A stretch of DNA of 64,000 nt from assembly GCA_021399435.1 (NCBI GenBank), contig JAJTUP010000018.1, positions 434,001-498,000 of the forward strand. Direction: 5' to 3'. Positions within the stretch are counted from its first letter, which is position 1. Each line of letters opens with the position of its first letter. Shown here piece after piece: positions 9,185 through 22,199 of the stretch. Under the pieces are notes generated by a model. It did not search any database. It was not told the DNA's origin and saw nothing but the letters and a program-made list of their open reading frames with translations. Made by a program: the position numbers and the translations under genes. The stretch comes from Diaporthe sp. PMI_573. Its lineage: Eukaryota > Ascomycota > Sordariomycetes > Diaporthales > Diaporthaceae.

Positions 9185-12100
9185 GATGAAAGAGTGTGTG
9201 TTTGTCGATCAAAAAGGAGTGGCGATCGGTTGGAGTGAGCGTTGAAAGAGAGTGTACTGGTGAGTGTTGGTGATCAGCATAAGAGATCGTCGTTTGAGAG
9301 GCTGGTGATCGTCTTCCTTTTAAGCTTATTGACAAAGACTTACAAAGTGGGCCTGTCAAAGTATCACAGATGCATATATCACACTCTTTCGGCAGAGACG
9401 GCAGAGCCGTCCGAGGCAGCACGCTTGTCGATTCAGCCTGGTCCACAGACTATCTCCATGTTCTACCTGCCGGCTCCCAATCATCGTACGAGAAGGAGAG
9501 GGTCACCGCGCAGCCGGCACTGCACAGCTGTCAGATTGACCCCACGCAGGATTCCAGATCAAATGACAGCCGCCCCCTGATACATTAAGGGGCGCCTTCT
9601 AGAAGCCATATCTCGGCATCCAGGCCGAGAGCGGCCTAGTTACGGCTGTTGAGCGGTACTTGCCAAGTTGTGCCTCGTGTCTTGTGCCTTGCTGTGCCTT
9701 GCTGTGCCTTGCTGTGCCTTGCTGTGCCTTGCTGTGGTATATTTGCGTGCTAGCCATTCTTGCACTTGGTTATAGTGGAACCCGGGAGATGGAAAACGGT
9801 GAGCTGCCATGTAGTGCGCACCAGTAGCTGTGCCTCGGTTGAGGAAGTTCCCCACGATGAGTGCCAGTGGCTGTGCCGTAAACCGTAGCTACGTGTGATT
9901 ACCCCTGAAAGGCCACACCAGTTTGGTCCAGTGTTGGACATAGAATCAATAATGGTAGATCATGCTCTGCATTTTCCTCGATGTAGCTTCGACAGTTGCA
10001 GTCCGCCCCGATGTCAATGCCGTTCTTTATGCAACGGCAGTTGTAAAACCCACAGAACTGAGGCTCAAGCAGACTGTATTTGGTGGAGCGTGCAGATCGA
10101 CATGTGCAAAGCAATGCGTGCATTACTCCATATCAAAAGGACCAGATATTGGTGGACTAACTGGCAGCTGCCAGCAACCCGGCTGTTGGTGGCTTGCCCC
10201 TTGGATATCCACATAAAAGGACTCACGCAATTTAACCTTCATGCAACCTAGTTGCACATCCCTGGCCCGTTCCTGGACTGCTGATCTCTGGCTCCACATG
10301 GCAGAACATTTGTTTGGGAAACAGGCGGACGCCTGCCCACCGTCCAGCCCCCCAACCACAACCGGCACACCAGATGCGGTGTGCCCTTTCTGACGTCCAG
10401 CCGACAGGGTCATCCACCGTGGCGTCAGGGGTTTTTGTGTGCCTTGGTGGGCCACGGACTGACGACTTCCACTAATGGGAAGCCAAAGATGACGGAATGC
10501 TGGTCTGGTGGCTGTCAAGGAATCCACCCGGGTGGAGTGCACGTTTGCTGGCTAATGATCTCCCTGATTTCCACCTCGCGTACGGGCCGGCGGCAGATCA
10601 CCGAGGAAGCTCGGCCAAACACTTGGGCTGACTCAGGTATCGGCCGGGTCTTAGCATGCTTAGCTGAGCCTCGGCCATCGGGTGCCCTCGAAATCTTACC
10701 CACATCGAATTCCACATGAGACACGCTAAGGATCCTGGAATGTCGGTGCAGGACTGTTGCTCGCGAGGGATTGCCGCGGCGAAGGATCTCGACAATCATA
10801 GATGCACGGGAATAATGTTGCTCGGGGGTATCCGATCTGCCGACATAATCCTCAAGTGCAACATGCATTGCCATGTGAATTGGTATAAATCAGATATATA
10901 AAGGATCAAGGCGCAGAACCCACAGGCGTGAGTCCCGGAAACGCACTCAGTCTTTCCTCCTTGACCAGGGCCCGAATCCTCGACCGCTGTGGGAGATAGG
11001 TGTATTTTGTTTGACATGGATAGCCTAGCCATCGAGGTCAAGACCTTGCCAGAAGCCTCAGAGTCAGCGACAGAGAGATAATGGATGCAGTCACGCCTGT
11101 GAGCGTGGTTCTTATGCTCGAATCAAACGTTCCAAGTCATTTTCATAAATGGACTGTAAGTAGCGCAAGAAATATGAACTGACTGGTAAGAACCCCTTTT
11201 ATGTGTGTCGGACTCGGCCGTCGGTGTTACTCGTCGCCCAACAACCATCAACATGCAAGACGAAACGCAACGAGGCACCATGAGAGAAAGGGCACAAGAG
11301 GAATATTCGCCGAGCCGAGCTGAAAGTTGAAGAACTTGAATACATCGCTCGAATTCTGGCAACGACCTGCGAATGGGACTTCCCGGCCTTGGCGCAGTAC
11401 ACATGCAACAGCCGAGTTGAACTACATAGGGAAAAAGATGCATTTGTGACCGCATGACTTGGAGGTATATGCTCAGCGACGCCGATTTAACAGTGCTTAG
11501 GGGATTGCCAAATGGCAGAGATAGCTATGTCCATGGAGTCGTAACAGTGCACGGGAGACTGTTTTGGTCGTATCCTACGTAGGCCAAGGGTATTTCGGTT
11601 ATTTCGTTTCCCTGCCAACGCACTGGACAATGCTTGGTATCTGAGTATCAGAGCCACAACTATTAGCAGATGCTGGCCTGAGGCCGGAGTCATCGAGTCA
11701 ACCCATGTCTTATTCATGAAGTGGACTGCTAGTAGCAGCACAATTCACGACACGTCGTACCCAACGGCTTGATTTGGCAACTCACTCCACCTTCCCGATG
11801 ACACGTAATATTTATAGAATTCATGGACTAGAAGAATGTTGGTGGATTTCGCTTTGTCTCAAAAACACAATTTGCGACACGTCAAGTATTACGACACGTC
11901 GAGTATTGCGACACGTCAAGTATTGCGCCACTTATGCCAGGATGCAGGCATTCCGAAGAGACACCTGGACTAAGTGGGTCATCCATTCAACGGTCTGGTC
12001 TTACTATAGGCACTGTCACCACGAGTGGTAACTTCAAGCGGCACGAGAAACAGGTTCAAAGTGTTGTGTGCAGTAGTGATGTATTGATACATATCGAAAT

Positions 12101-12335
12101 CTGTCGCATACAATCCCACCAAAAAGAGCCAGTTCTGCAAGTAGAATACAGTATACTGCTCGATATCTTGTCACTGCTGTGACCCCAAGACATCGCTGTC
12201 TAATTTCTATTCAAACCATGTATTTCCAAATCCTTTATCAACGTAATCGCTTGTTGTAACACGGGACCCTCCCTTGAAAAGAAACCCCCCTAATAGTACA
12301 GTCGTATAGTACACATCGATAGCCACTGAAGCATT
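9185..12335. other. Intergenic, no gene seen apart from a minisatellite
   Basis: The first part is the pyrimidine-rich leader and promoter of the pectin lyase gene read on the minus strand. Beyond about 9.5 kb, frames on both strands are short, overlap and lack domains. The region around 11880-11930 has three loose copies of CGACACGTC-type sequence but no gene. Confidence 0.45.
9678..9736. repeat. 10-bp minisatellite (GCTGTGCCTT)
   Basis: The unit GCTGTGCCTT is repeated perfectly at 9691, 9701, 9711 and 9721, with partial units at both ends. It lies about 500 bp upstream of the pectin lyase start. Confidence 0.9.
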
Positions 12336-12599
12336 TCAAGCTGGGACAATGTTGACACCGCAGCCGCCAACGCAGTCCTTGAAAAGAATAGGTCAGCTTA
12401 AAGAAGCTCGTAAAAAGACGCGGAGAAGGAATGGCCGGATTATTCAGGCTCTGCCAATGCTGGAAAAAGTGTGTATTGGACGTGGGAAATTAAAACCTAC
12501 AGTCTCGTTTCCGGCCCCTCCGTCTTGAGGAACAGGTGCGGCAGCGGCATAAGATGCCAGAGCCACGACGATGACAGAGATGAGAGCAGAGGTGTTCAT
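12336..12599 (-). CDS. Predicted 46-residue secreted peptide
   Basis: Not recognised as a named family. Exon 1 (12599-12501) encodes 33 residues starting with a clear signal peptide, an Ala/Val/Ile core ending in AAAA near residue 21, followed by PVPQDGGAGNET. A 123-bp intron has a GTAGGT donor, a CTGAC branch point about 17 bp before the end and a CAAG acceptor. Exon 2 (12377-12336) adds DCVGGCGVNIVPA and a TGA. The mature peptide would be about 25 residues with two cysteines, small even for a candidate effector. The start is the first ATG and gives the signal peptide. The main doubt is the intron: reading through an alternative acceptor gives a longer cysteine-bearing product. Confidence 0.55.
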
Positions 12600-15500
12600 T
12601 TTGATGGTTGGTTGGGATGGATTTATTTTTGGATAGGCTTTTTGGTTGCGTGTGATAATTGGTTGGAATACCGTGGTCAGCTTTCAGGTTGTTATAAGAC
12701 TGTTTAATTAGAGTGCTGAATGATGAAGATGATGATGATGCCAGAATTATTGCCAGAAGACTGAGGATATGAGACTTTATTATATACTTAATTACGAGAC
12801 CGTATTCACCACAGAGCTCACCAGTGTCATTAGTGAGGTCCTACTCGTAGAGCTGGGGGCCTGCGGCTGTGCGATTCCATCTGACCGCATGCCACACCGA
12901 GCCCTATGATACCACCCAGCCAAAAACGGTGCTTACGGCCCCCAAATGTCCAGCTCCAGGCGGATGCGAGCGCCTTGTGACACTTCGGGACTATATAGAA
13001 GGATGAGTCAAGATTTCTCTATTGGTCTCCCCCAGGCACCTATTCTTGACCGGACGCGCTGTCGTGGCTCGGCCCCAGGTTTCAACTCTGCAGAACATCG
13101 GGCTTTACAGCCTGATTGGCTGATAAAAGAGCCCCAAGGCATATTACCTTCCGCCTTATTGTGAAGCCTGGGAAACGGATTTATCAATTTTTGGTTTTGG
13201 TTTCTCACCGCCACTAGATATCTCTGCTTGGTGTGAGGCTCTTTTCGTATGACTCAGTCCAACCTTGAGATACTTCCAAGCTTAGGAGCCTACTTCATAC
13301 TTATCTGACAGGTGCCATCCCATGATTTCGTGTCTGACAACGAACCTAATTTTCGATCAGTAATAGCTCGTAAACCATTCAAGTAACTCGTGATATTCTC
13401 AAACCCAGTCTAGCCCCGGACAGGCACCATCGGAAGGGTACCGACACCTACATTGCCCAGGGCTGGTTCTACCTGCAGAAATGCAAAGCTTCGGGGCCAA
13501 TTTGGTCTTGACCGAGGCCCCCAAGACAGAGTGTCAATTTCCGATGCCAATATTCACGGGAGCTGCCAATTCTGTACAGATCATGCAAGCCTACGGAAGC
13601 TCTCGCACCCTGGTTCGATACCCAACACTCCAGATGGACCACGGCGTAACACGATGGCCGAATAGGCATAGAGTTCGCTTTGATTGAAGAAATTATCAAC
13701 GGAAACTCGCTCAAAGTCCGGCCTGGCATCGTGATTTGGGTATATGAGTGACATGAACGCAATAAACCTCGATGGGCACTAGTGAGGAGTCATTTTGTTG
13801 CCTCGTTGCCCCAGTGGTGTTTATTTCCCTTTTCAGTCTCGCATGTCTCGAAGCAATATTCTCGAATCAGCCCACCACGAAAATCCTGGAACATGGCGGT
13901 GAATAGCTAGGCGGCATCCCATTTCCATAAACGTGAAGACCAAGCCCGACGATGAGTCAACCTTTTACCTTCCAAAGAAAAAGATGACAGGACTTGGCAA
14001 GACATCACGGAACGGCATGGCCGAACAGAGCCGCATTCCCACTTTTGCATGCGGAAATCTGTCCACGGGCGGTGCACGCCTCGTGTCTTGGGTGGCCTGC
14101 CTGGCGGGAAGTGCAGGTCTAGGCACGAAAAAAGATGTACTGTACACTGCCCTGGATCGCCCGGGCCCCAATACTACGTCAGCCAGGGATTGGCGGCGAA
14201 AGCAGGGGGGGGATGTGGCTGGCAAAAAACCCCTGACGTGCATACTACTATCGAGATGACACCCTGTCTAATCTGGCGGTGCCCTTCCTCTAGACCCCAC
14301 CATCCTGCCCTCGTGGCGCACATGGCTCAGCCCTATGGGGCGTTGACACCTTTCTCGTTTCTGCAATTCAGTGAGTATGATGGGAGCTGAGAGGATCTGC
14401 TCCCATGGGCGAGCTCCCGTCCACGTGGTACAACGTCAGGGACAGTGCTCCTTAGCCCACACTTTTCCTTGTTTCTTGGTTGCAGCCAAGTGTCAAATTT
14501 TCTTGACGTTTTTGAAGGATCCCGTCTCTGATGCAGGCTGGCCTGTTATTTCGTATTAACGGCGTTGCAAAAGGATGCAAAGGGATGAGAGGCTCCCGGA
14601 ACCAATGGAATGGTCTTGCATCCTAGCAGCAAGGCGAGTTGAAGATACTGAAATAGATTCTCATGTGCGACTTTCCTCAAAACGGCGATCAATCCTGCTG
14701 GTATGGACACGCATCGAGCCCGAGATGGCCCATCGAGACCTAGACCTCGCCGCACCGAGCCACGAGGATGCAGGGACCAGCAGAATAAGTCCTACCACAG
14801 AGAGAGAGAGAGAGAGAGGGGCCGAACAACGACCGACAGAGCTGTCCCAATGCGGCCGTTTTCACCGCATCTCTGCGAGCGTCAGCCTGAGCTGCAAGTG
14901 CTAGATCCCCGGGGGCGCGCCACAGCCCGCTTATCAGGCAGTAAGGTTGCCCGCCCATGCTCCATGTCAGACCAGGGCGGCCGCTAGAATGAATAGAACA
15001 ACCCCGATCCCATTGGGCGCATGTCTCGGGAGTTGTCGACGGGGCCACCACCATTTTTTTGACATGCGGGGACCCATCTCCATCGGATCTGCGCCGAGCA
15101 CGACTCGAACATGTGTGATTCTCCACAAGGTCAGCGCAAGTCGCTTGCATGCTTCCATAATTATTCTTCTGGCGCTTGTCTCTCAGGCCTTTATATTTTC
15201 CTGGTTGGGGTTCAAGTTCCAGGCGATGAGAAAAAAAAAAGATTGAGTGCAGGAAAGGGAGAAATGTGTGCCCGGCGAGGAGTGGCGTCCTGGTTGATGT
15301 GCGCAGGGGTCGCCGGGAAGAACCAACAGGTTGGTAACTGTCAACGGTGCCGGGGAGGATCGGCCAGACCCACTGCTCCCGACGTCCCGAAAGTCTATTT
15401 GGAGCTGACCATGGGATGGATGATAAGGTTTGACACTTTTGTTAGTCATTGCTGGGGCATTATTCGATATATTCCCGCTAAAAATAAACATCGAGAGTCA

Positions 15501-16405
15501 GTCATCCTAGATGCTTGCCCTGTAAGAGAAATAACTTCCCAATAGAGTTCACGCAAGAAAATCCCACAGAGCTTTTCTCATGGCGTCATTTCCAAATTCC
15601 AAGGGCAACTTGGCTGGCAGGCATCCAAGTAGTACGGCACAGCGCGGCACGGCACGGCACGCTGTAACTTACGCACCGCCACAGAGGAGGATCCAGGCAA
15701 CACAATCCGTATTGGGAGTGACCCGATTATCACCTGCAGCAACTGGACAGCAAGGAAGTCAGATCGGGAAACATCGCAGCCGGCGCCACAAAAACAAGCA
15801 GTCATGGCGTTCGAGGACTAGCAGACTCGTGTGTAACAAGCTTTGCATTCTATAGCCTCGCCCATGTCATTATGGCATGATGCCTTCTGATCCTCCCTTT
15901 CGAGATCACCAACGGCCCTGTGTCACTTTGCCACGCCGCTCCGACACCAAGAGCCCCTTAGTCCTGCATCCGCTTGATCCAACAGGGGAAGATCACATGT
16001 CCTCCCAACAACCCCAACGAATCAGGTAGATACGTAATGACCCAACAGCGGGACAGCATTCCCGGTCGCATCATTGACCGGTGTGGAGTGTCTTCCAAGC
16101 AAATGCGCACCCCCAAGCAATCGGCCCCACAGCCTCTATCTAGTGTTGGCACGGGAAGTATGAACGTTTGGTTCACCGTCCATCGGAACCGGTCCCGTGG
16201 ACGATAGTAGATGTGCATGCAGGCGCACACGTCGCAATCTGGAAGGATGTCGGGGGCCGGGGCCGGGGCCAGAGCCAGGGCACCGGGCTATTCAGGGCAG
16301 ACAGAATTTCTGCCTGGCCACGTGTGACAGAGACGACACCCAGGCCTGACGCGCTTCTCAGGACAAGGGGCCGCAGGATTTCGCGTCTCCTTGAAATTCG
16401 ACCCG
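12600..16405. other. Intergenic, no gene seen
   Basis: Many frames of 60-140 codons overlap on both strands and show no recognisable domain or signal peptide. Local features are an AG microsatellite at 14800-14818 and a GGGGCC-rich patch near 16257-16280. The right part merges into a tandem repeat. Confidence 0.45.
14800..14818. repeat. AG dinucleotide microsatellite
   Basis: A perfect AG run of about 19 bp in otherwise unremarkable intergenic DNA. Confidence 0.9.
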
Positions 16406-16410
16406 TCTTG

Positions 16411-17165
16411 ACCGCCGAGAAGTTACCTCAAAACCTGATTGGGGTCCGGCGTGGTTGCGAGGGCGCTGTGCAATCAGGCCGGTGAGCCTCAACACGTATT
16501 GGCGGGCCAGCGTGTCCTACGCACACCAGCCCAGCAGCAGTTTCTGCCCCAGTTCCAACACCTGCAGCGTATGCACGCCAGTAGGTATATTTATAAATTC
16601 CGGGGGCTCAGTGGTGGATTCATGGCTGCAGGAAAAGAGCATCGGATATGCACCCGAGTGACCTTTGCGTTGGACGTCGATGTCGCCTTCGATCCAGTGT
16701 TCCGACACGCCCCTGAAGTTTCCACCAGGCTCGTGATTCAAACCAACATTAATTAACCGCCGAGAAAGCATCTCGAAGTGTGATTGGGGTCCAGCGCGGT
16801 TGTGAGGGCGCTGGCGCCTAGCCGTCAGGCAGATATCCAGATGCCCCTGGAGCATGAGGGCGGATCTGCACTTCCTTCCGACGCACAGCAGCCCAGCAGC
16901 CAGCTCCTAACAATTTGAGACCTGAAGCACAAGAACATATAACCCGTTCGGGACTCGAAGGTGAGCACATTGCTGCAGGTACGGCCTGAGAGTGTCGGAT
17001 GTTGCACTCGAGTACCGGGAACTCGTCGGTTAGTGGAGGTGCTTGGCGACACGACACAATCGGACCCCGAGTGTCTGGGGCGAACGTTTCAAGTTTCTTT
17101 TCCATCGGTCGACATCATCTTCAATCTAGTATCTTGACCGCCCCAAAATCTACCCGGCAGGCTCG
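16411..17165. repeat. Diverged tandem repeat, about 345-380-bp period, reaching the Clr5 gene 3' end
   Basis: The motif ACCGCCGAGA followed by TGATTGGGGTCC and GAGGGCGCTG occurs at 16411-16470 and again at 16756-16812. ACGCACACCAGCCCAGCAG at 16519 matches 16881 with few changes. A CAGGCTCGTGATTCA segment near 16727 matches the segment near 17158, which is the last coding part of the Clr5 gene. The Clr5 coding end therefore seems to be one edge of a locally duplicated unit. Confidence 0.6.
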
Positions 17166-19155
17166 TTATTCAGCGCGACAATTATCCCAGCCGACCTGTT
17201 CCTAGGCTCAGCAAGCTTGTCGTCGCCCTCGCCCCACTCGGCGAGGCGGTTCTCGAGCTCAAACAGCATCTGCAGGACGCGCTCGTCGTTGCGGCCGTGG
17301 CGCACGGCGGCGGTCTCGATGGCAGCACGCAAGAGGCTCTCGGAGAGGTCGCGGCGGCCCTGGTCGTTGTAGATCTCGGACAGGCTCCGCTGGCAGTTAT
17401 ACTTGGCCACCTGCCCCTTGCCCGGCTCGGCGCCCTCTATGCCCTCGAGGGTCATCTCGAGGCACCGCTGCAGCTTGTGCGTCGGGGTGCCCCGGGCTTT
17501 CACCTTCTGGCGCTCCAGCTCGGCGAGGTAGAAGAGCTGGGACCAGGACTGCATGTCTGCCTCCCCGAACTCGGCGACGCGCTTGCGGTAGACCTCCCAG
17601 TGCATCTTCTCGAGGAGGTCGGAGGGGAGGACGTCGAACCCGGCCGACTCGCCGAGGTCGAGCCAGTTGGGGAACGTCTGGGCGCAGTCGGGCGAGCCGA
17701 GGGTCAGGTCGTGCGAGCGCAGGAGGCACCGCCACGCGTGGACGGTCATGTCGCGCAGGGCAAAGTCCTTTGAGGCGCTCAGGTCGGCGAGGCTGCGGAG
17801 GATGCGGCGCACGGGGTATTGTGGCGACCAGTGGCGCGAGTTCTCGTCGGCCGTGGCGGCGGCGTAGGCGAGGAGGGCCTTGATGCTGCTGACGAGCTGC
17901 TCGGACCCGGAGGTGCTGAGGAGGTGGACGATGACCATGAACAGGCAGTGCAGGATGTTGGGCGGCTCGTAAATGATCACGTTCCTGAGGCGGGCGGGCG
18001 CCACCCTCAGCAGGGCGAGCGCCTCGTCGAGCCGGCCTTGCTTGAGGAACTCGCTGGCGGCGTGGACCATGGAGAAGACCGGGGAGGTCATGTCGTAGTC
18101 GGACCTCTGCACCAGCATTAGTCCCTTGGGCTCGAGGATACGCCCGCAGACGTAGGCGTGGACGTCGGCGAAGACGATCTCGGATATGCGGTACATGTCG
18201 GGCGAGTTGATGGCCAGCGACGTGGGCGATGGGCTGCCACCAACAGTACTGATACTACCACCAGCACTAACACCACCACCACTGCCAGAACGACGATACC
18301 GCGTCAGCGACGTCGAGGTGGACTGCGACGCTGCGAGCCGGGTATCAACAGCCAGTGCCTGATGTTGCCTCTGTGCCTTACGCCTCAGATGTGCAGCGAG
18401 GCGGTCGAGGCCGACGACACGGCCGGTGGCAAGCTGGACCTCGCTCGACGTGGCGCGGGCGTCGCCCTTGTTCTCTGCCTCGTCGAGAAGCCTCAGCAGC
18501 GGCTCGATCTCCTCCGACTTGACGCTGACGTTCTTGGTGTAGCCCCACTTCTTGAGGCGGATCTTGTACATGCGGGCGCTGCGGCACAGATTCGGGCGTA
18601 AGCAGGAGGGCGTCATCGACCGTAAGCAGGCACAGCACTCGAGCAAGGGAGGACTGGCTGGGAGCTCCAATCCCCTCCAGATGCCCCGCGGATGCAGCCA
18701 GGCGGCGCTCTCTTATTGCGTGCATTTGCTGGAAAAGGGGTCGAGAAATAAAAGACTCACGTTGCGATAAAATTGTGCTCCTTCTCCATGATCCCCATCA
18801 CCTCCTTGAGAGTTTTGTCCTCCTCGATATAAAGATGTTTGATAGTGGGCATGTGCTTACTCCAGTCGTATCTGCTGGGACACCTGCCGCCGCCGGATGT
18901 CTTGGGACTCGTATTGTCGTCAGAATCGCGGTCATCGACCGCCGTCGTGCTGCTTGCCTGCACCGTGTGTGAATTTGAGGATGCAGGGCTTGGGAGCTCT
19001 GCCTTTATCGCTGGGACCCGAGACACGTCTGACGACGCTGATGCTGATGCTGATGGCGATGCCGATCCTCCGCCCACGGTGAAGGGGTCCTTCGCCTGGG
19101 CTGCCCAGCCCCGTCTGCCAGCAACACCAGGACGGTAACTGTCGACCGAAGCCAT
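17150..19155 (-). CDS. Clr5-domain protein (putative regulator)
   Basis: Two exons (19155-18761 and 18578-17150) separated by a 182-bp intron give 607 aa. The Clr5 domain (about residues 96-150) is rebuilt exactly across the junction: DWSKHMPTIKHLYIEEDKTL, then EKEHNFIAT joined to ARMYKIRLKKWGYTKNV. The domain is named after the S. pombe silencing factor Clr5 and is common in ascomycete proteins of unknown function, often with helical repeats C-terminal to it. The N-terminus is Ser/Ala-rich and probably disordered. The C-terminal 400 residues are Leu/Arg/Glu-rich and look alpha-helical. The start ATG at 19155 is downstream of a longer open frame and was chosen because upstream residues look non-coding. 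The intron is longer than others here, so the acceptor should be checked. Its 3' end lies in a tandem repeat. Confidence 0.85.
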
Positions 19156-20845
19156 GGCGCACAGAGGCACAATACCTATGCAAGAGGAACCAGAGTGGCC
19201 ACTGCGCTGTCTACTTAGATAAGGGTTTTTATGTCGTGCGGTCGGAGGACATGCGTTGGCGTTGCAAGTCGGCCGCAACATGCATGATGTTGGAGTTGGG
19301 TGACAGCTGTGGTGCTGCGGTGGTCATGAGGGAGAAGCCAGCAGGTTCCCAACTGCCTGGGAAAAGCCCGGGCGCTAAATCGTTCGAGCCCCCTTCGGAT
19401 CCCTTGGAGCGTAAGCCGGTTGGCTCGGTCCTTTAGCCAATGACCATGATTGTCACAAGCTGTCTGCTGCCTCCCTTTGTGTAACACTCCATCGTGTGGC
19501 TGCCCGCATGCATATGCAACGGCACAGGACCCTAGGACGAAACTGGCCCTCCTGGGCCCACTGGCAGGCAAAGGGCGAGGAATGCAGAACGGTTTGGGGA
19601 ATGCGAGGCCAGAAATTTAATGACACCGTCCCTGAGTTTTGACAGTAGGACGATCTTACAGGAGCTTTGCAATGTGCATGCTTGCTATCCCTGTGGAAAG
19701 GTTAGTACTCATGTACGGGAATCATGCACCTCGAGTTGCCAAAGGCACAGACACTTCGGTCCAATAGGATATAAACACCTCAAAGAATTACCATCTTTTC
19801 GTTCAATCCTAGCTAGGTACGATTTCGTATGAGCTAATCAACGTGAGGTGACTTTTACGAAATGATCATCCATGGTGTGAAAGAGTTTGCAGGTGGTTCC
19901 TGGGCTTAAATGTGATGCATCAGGTACCTGAAACTCTATTTAATATACACCGCGGGCCGAAAGTAAATTAATTAAATCCAGGATGCGACCATATGCCTGG
20001 TGTTGAGACTTCTTGGCCTTGAGAACATTAAAATTTCTCCATGTGCTGGTAAAAAGCAACTAAAGAAAATGCGTGGTCTCACTATCCTATACTTCCGTTA
20101 TTGATCGAAGAAAACCTCTCAACCTGCCAGCCGGTGCCACATCACATTGCAGATCAGCATCCAAGGTTGAGGCCGCTTGTCGGGCTGCGGGCCCCAGCGT
20201 TTTGCTTACTGTTCGCCCGCCGTTCGCGAGACTGTTGTGTCACCCTAGGCGCTCCATCATTGGTTATACCAGCGCACGGATGGCTTCTCACGTCGATAAA
20301 CACCGGCAGACCCACGAAAAAAGGTGTGTTCAGAAACTGAGGAAACATGAAAGCATGCTTGTGATCGAAGTTTTTGCGTAGCTCATCGTTCTTATGTTCA
20401 TAGGCCAATATTTCTTGTCCACAAACATGTATTCAAGCAGCCTGGACCAAGTACCGGCCTTTGGTGCTTCTCAAACACTGAAATGCACTCACCTGCGGCA
20501 CTCCTGTCAGTCCTTTGAAATCTCATGTTTTGCTTACAAACTTCCGGTTCATATTGCATACTGTCAGTTTGGTGATCTCCTTGTTCTGCCTCTAGGATCT
20601 GCACAGCCTGTAATAGTATTCTCGGCATTGCGGCTGTGCATGTATGCCCGTTCATCTCCCTTTCGAAATGCATCCCTTAGTCGATCTAGCCGTGATCTTT
20701 TCGACCTGAAAGCAACCACAGAAAGTCATCGAATTACTGAATCGAACCCCAATAGGGTGCTTAACTGATCCAAATGGTAGTAATCGGGGTAATGCCGACC
20801 ACGGAGGAGTGAAAGACCACGTGTTTGTTCCCAGACCACCGCAAG
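19156..20845. other. Intergenic: Clr5 promoter and 3' flank of 2EXR gene A
   Basis: The left part is the upstream region of the Clr5 gene. The right part lies downstream of the first 2EXR gene. Frames of 60-124 codons occur but show no domain. AT content rises between about 19.8 and 20.1 kb. No RNA gene was recognised. Confidence 0.45.
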
Positions 20846-22177
20846 TCAAATGCTTCCTACGCCTCGCAGCATTTTCAGCGTGGGTCCGACGGGCCCAAGG
20901 TTCTCCAGCTGGACGATGTTGTCGAGGTGGGAGCCATCCTCCTCAAACTTCATGAGGTTGAGTCCCTCCTGGCTGTCGGCGTGGATCAGCAAGCAGGCGT
21001 TCAAGGCAGTCAAGTCGCAGTTGTTTGCATGCCAACCCTTGGTAATCTTGCGATCTGCCAGAAAAACAAATATCCTGACGAGGCATATGAGCCTTGAGAT
21101 GGCCGCCTTGTACTTTCGGGCGTTCAACTGGGGGCCTGAGACGGGACCTGACATCGAAGCCGGAATGCCCTTGAGGAAAAGCTTCATCTCCGGTTCGATC
21201 AGGTTGTCCCAGTGGGGGACGCGCTTGATACAGAAAGAGGCATGGTAGAAGCCAATAGACTTGAGACCAGAAAGTAGGTGGACAATGTCCAGTTGAGTGC
21301 AGCCTTCGCGGTTGAAGTCCCACGGGGCGTCATAAGCATAGGGAAACGCAAAATGCTGGATACGGCAGATGTCAGGCGTGCATAGTATATTGGGCATACC
21401 AAGGTACCCAGGAGCGCCGGCCCTGTCGTGGTCCAATCCGTCCATGCTGACCCAGTCGGTGTCATAGTAGAAGGGACGGACGGTTCCCAAGTTGCATTTT
21501 CCACCCTTCATGTAGTGAAAGTCGAAGCTCGATCTCAGCGTCGGAGAGCGCATGATCTCGGTCCTGGCCTCAGAACAGATTCGTAAGAGATCCCGTACTT
21601 GGCGAGTAAGTCCAGCGGTTGTGGATGAAGGGGTGAACGTCAAGACCGACTCGCCCTTGAAAGACCAAAGCAGCAGCTCGTGGATGTCGTGGGATAGCTG
21701 GTGGCTCGGAGGAATCTTGTGGAGGTGAGTGAGGACCGTGTCAGATAGGTCAGGGTACCTGGGTCCTTCTCCCAGCTTCATCTTCTTGTAAGTGAAGTGA
21801 TAAACTCCACATGGCTTTGCGGCCTCAGCGGCGGCCTTCCAGATCATGGATCGGATCTCTGACGGAAAATTCATGAAATTCTTGAAGGCAAAGCCGTCCT
21901 CTGTGCCGGTTGAGTCTTCAGTGCTCGCGTGAGAGCCGTGGGCAGTTTCGGACATTTCCCCAAGCTCGTTGCCTTGGCCAGGGCTCGCCTATAAGACATT
22001 AGCTACAGATCATTGTACAAATGTGGTAGACAGTTTTATTACTCGAATGGTGTTAGAGACAGACTCTCCTGTCTCAATGGGCTGGCTGAAATCTGCGACG
22101 GAGCCATCATTTACCGCAATCGCTAGGTTGAGGGGCATTGCCATAGCATGAGCGGGATTGGGTTCCAATCCTGCCAT
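20846..22177 (-). CDS. 2EXR-domain protein, paralogue A
   Basis: Two exons (22177-22043 and 21988-20846) with a 54-bp phase-0 intron give 425 aa. The 2EXR domain starts near residue 79 with FKNFMNFPSEIRSMIWKAA, the typical F-x-x-FP-x-E(I/L)R-x-x-IW signature of this large fungal family of unknown function. It continues through the paired positions that also match paralogue B: FTYKKM, TLRSSFDFHY, NLGTVRPFYYDTDW, SMDGLD, CRIQHFAFP, LKSIGFYHASF and MKFEEDGSHLD. Exon 1 is poorly conserved and probably disordered. The donor GTAATA is weak, but the intron position and exon 2 start (GCGAGC) are the same as in paralogue B, which supports it. No signal peptide or membrane segment is seen. A function cannot be assigned. 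Confidence 0.85.
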
Positions 22178-22199
22178 TTTGAGAAGCTTTTCTGGCAAT

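Noticed and set aside
15080..15160. Second GTTCGAGTC motif with flanking complementary arms on the minus strand
   Set aside because: The arms that pair are too close for a tRNA, and the anticodon loop cannot be formed.
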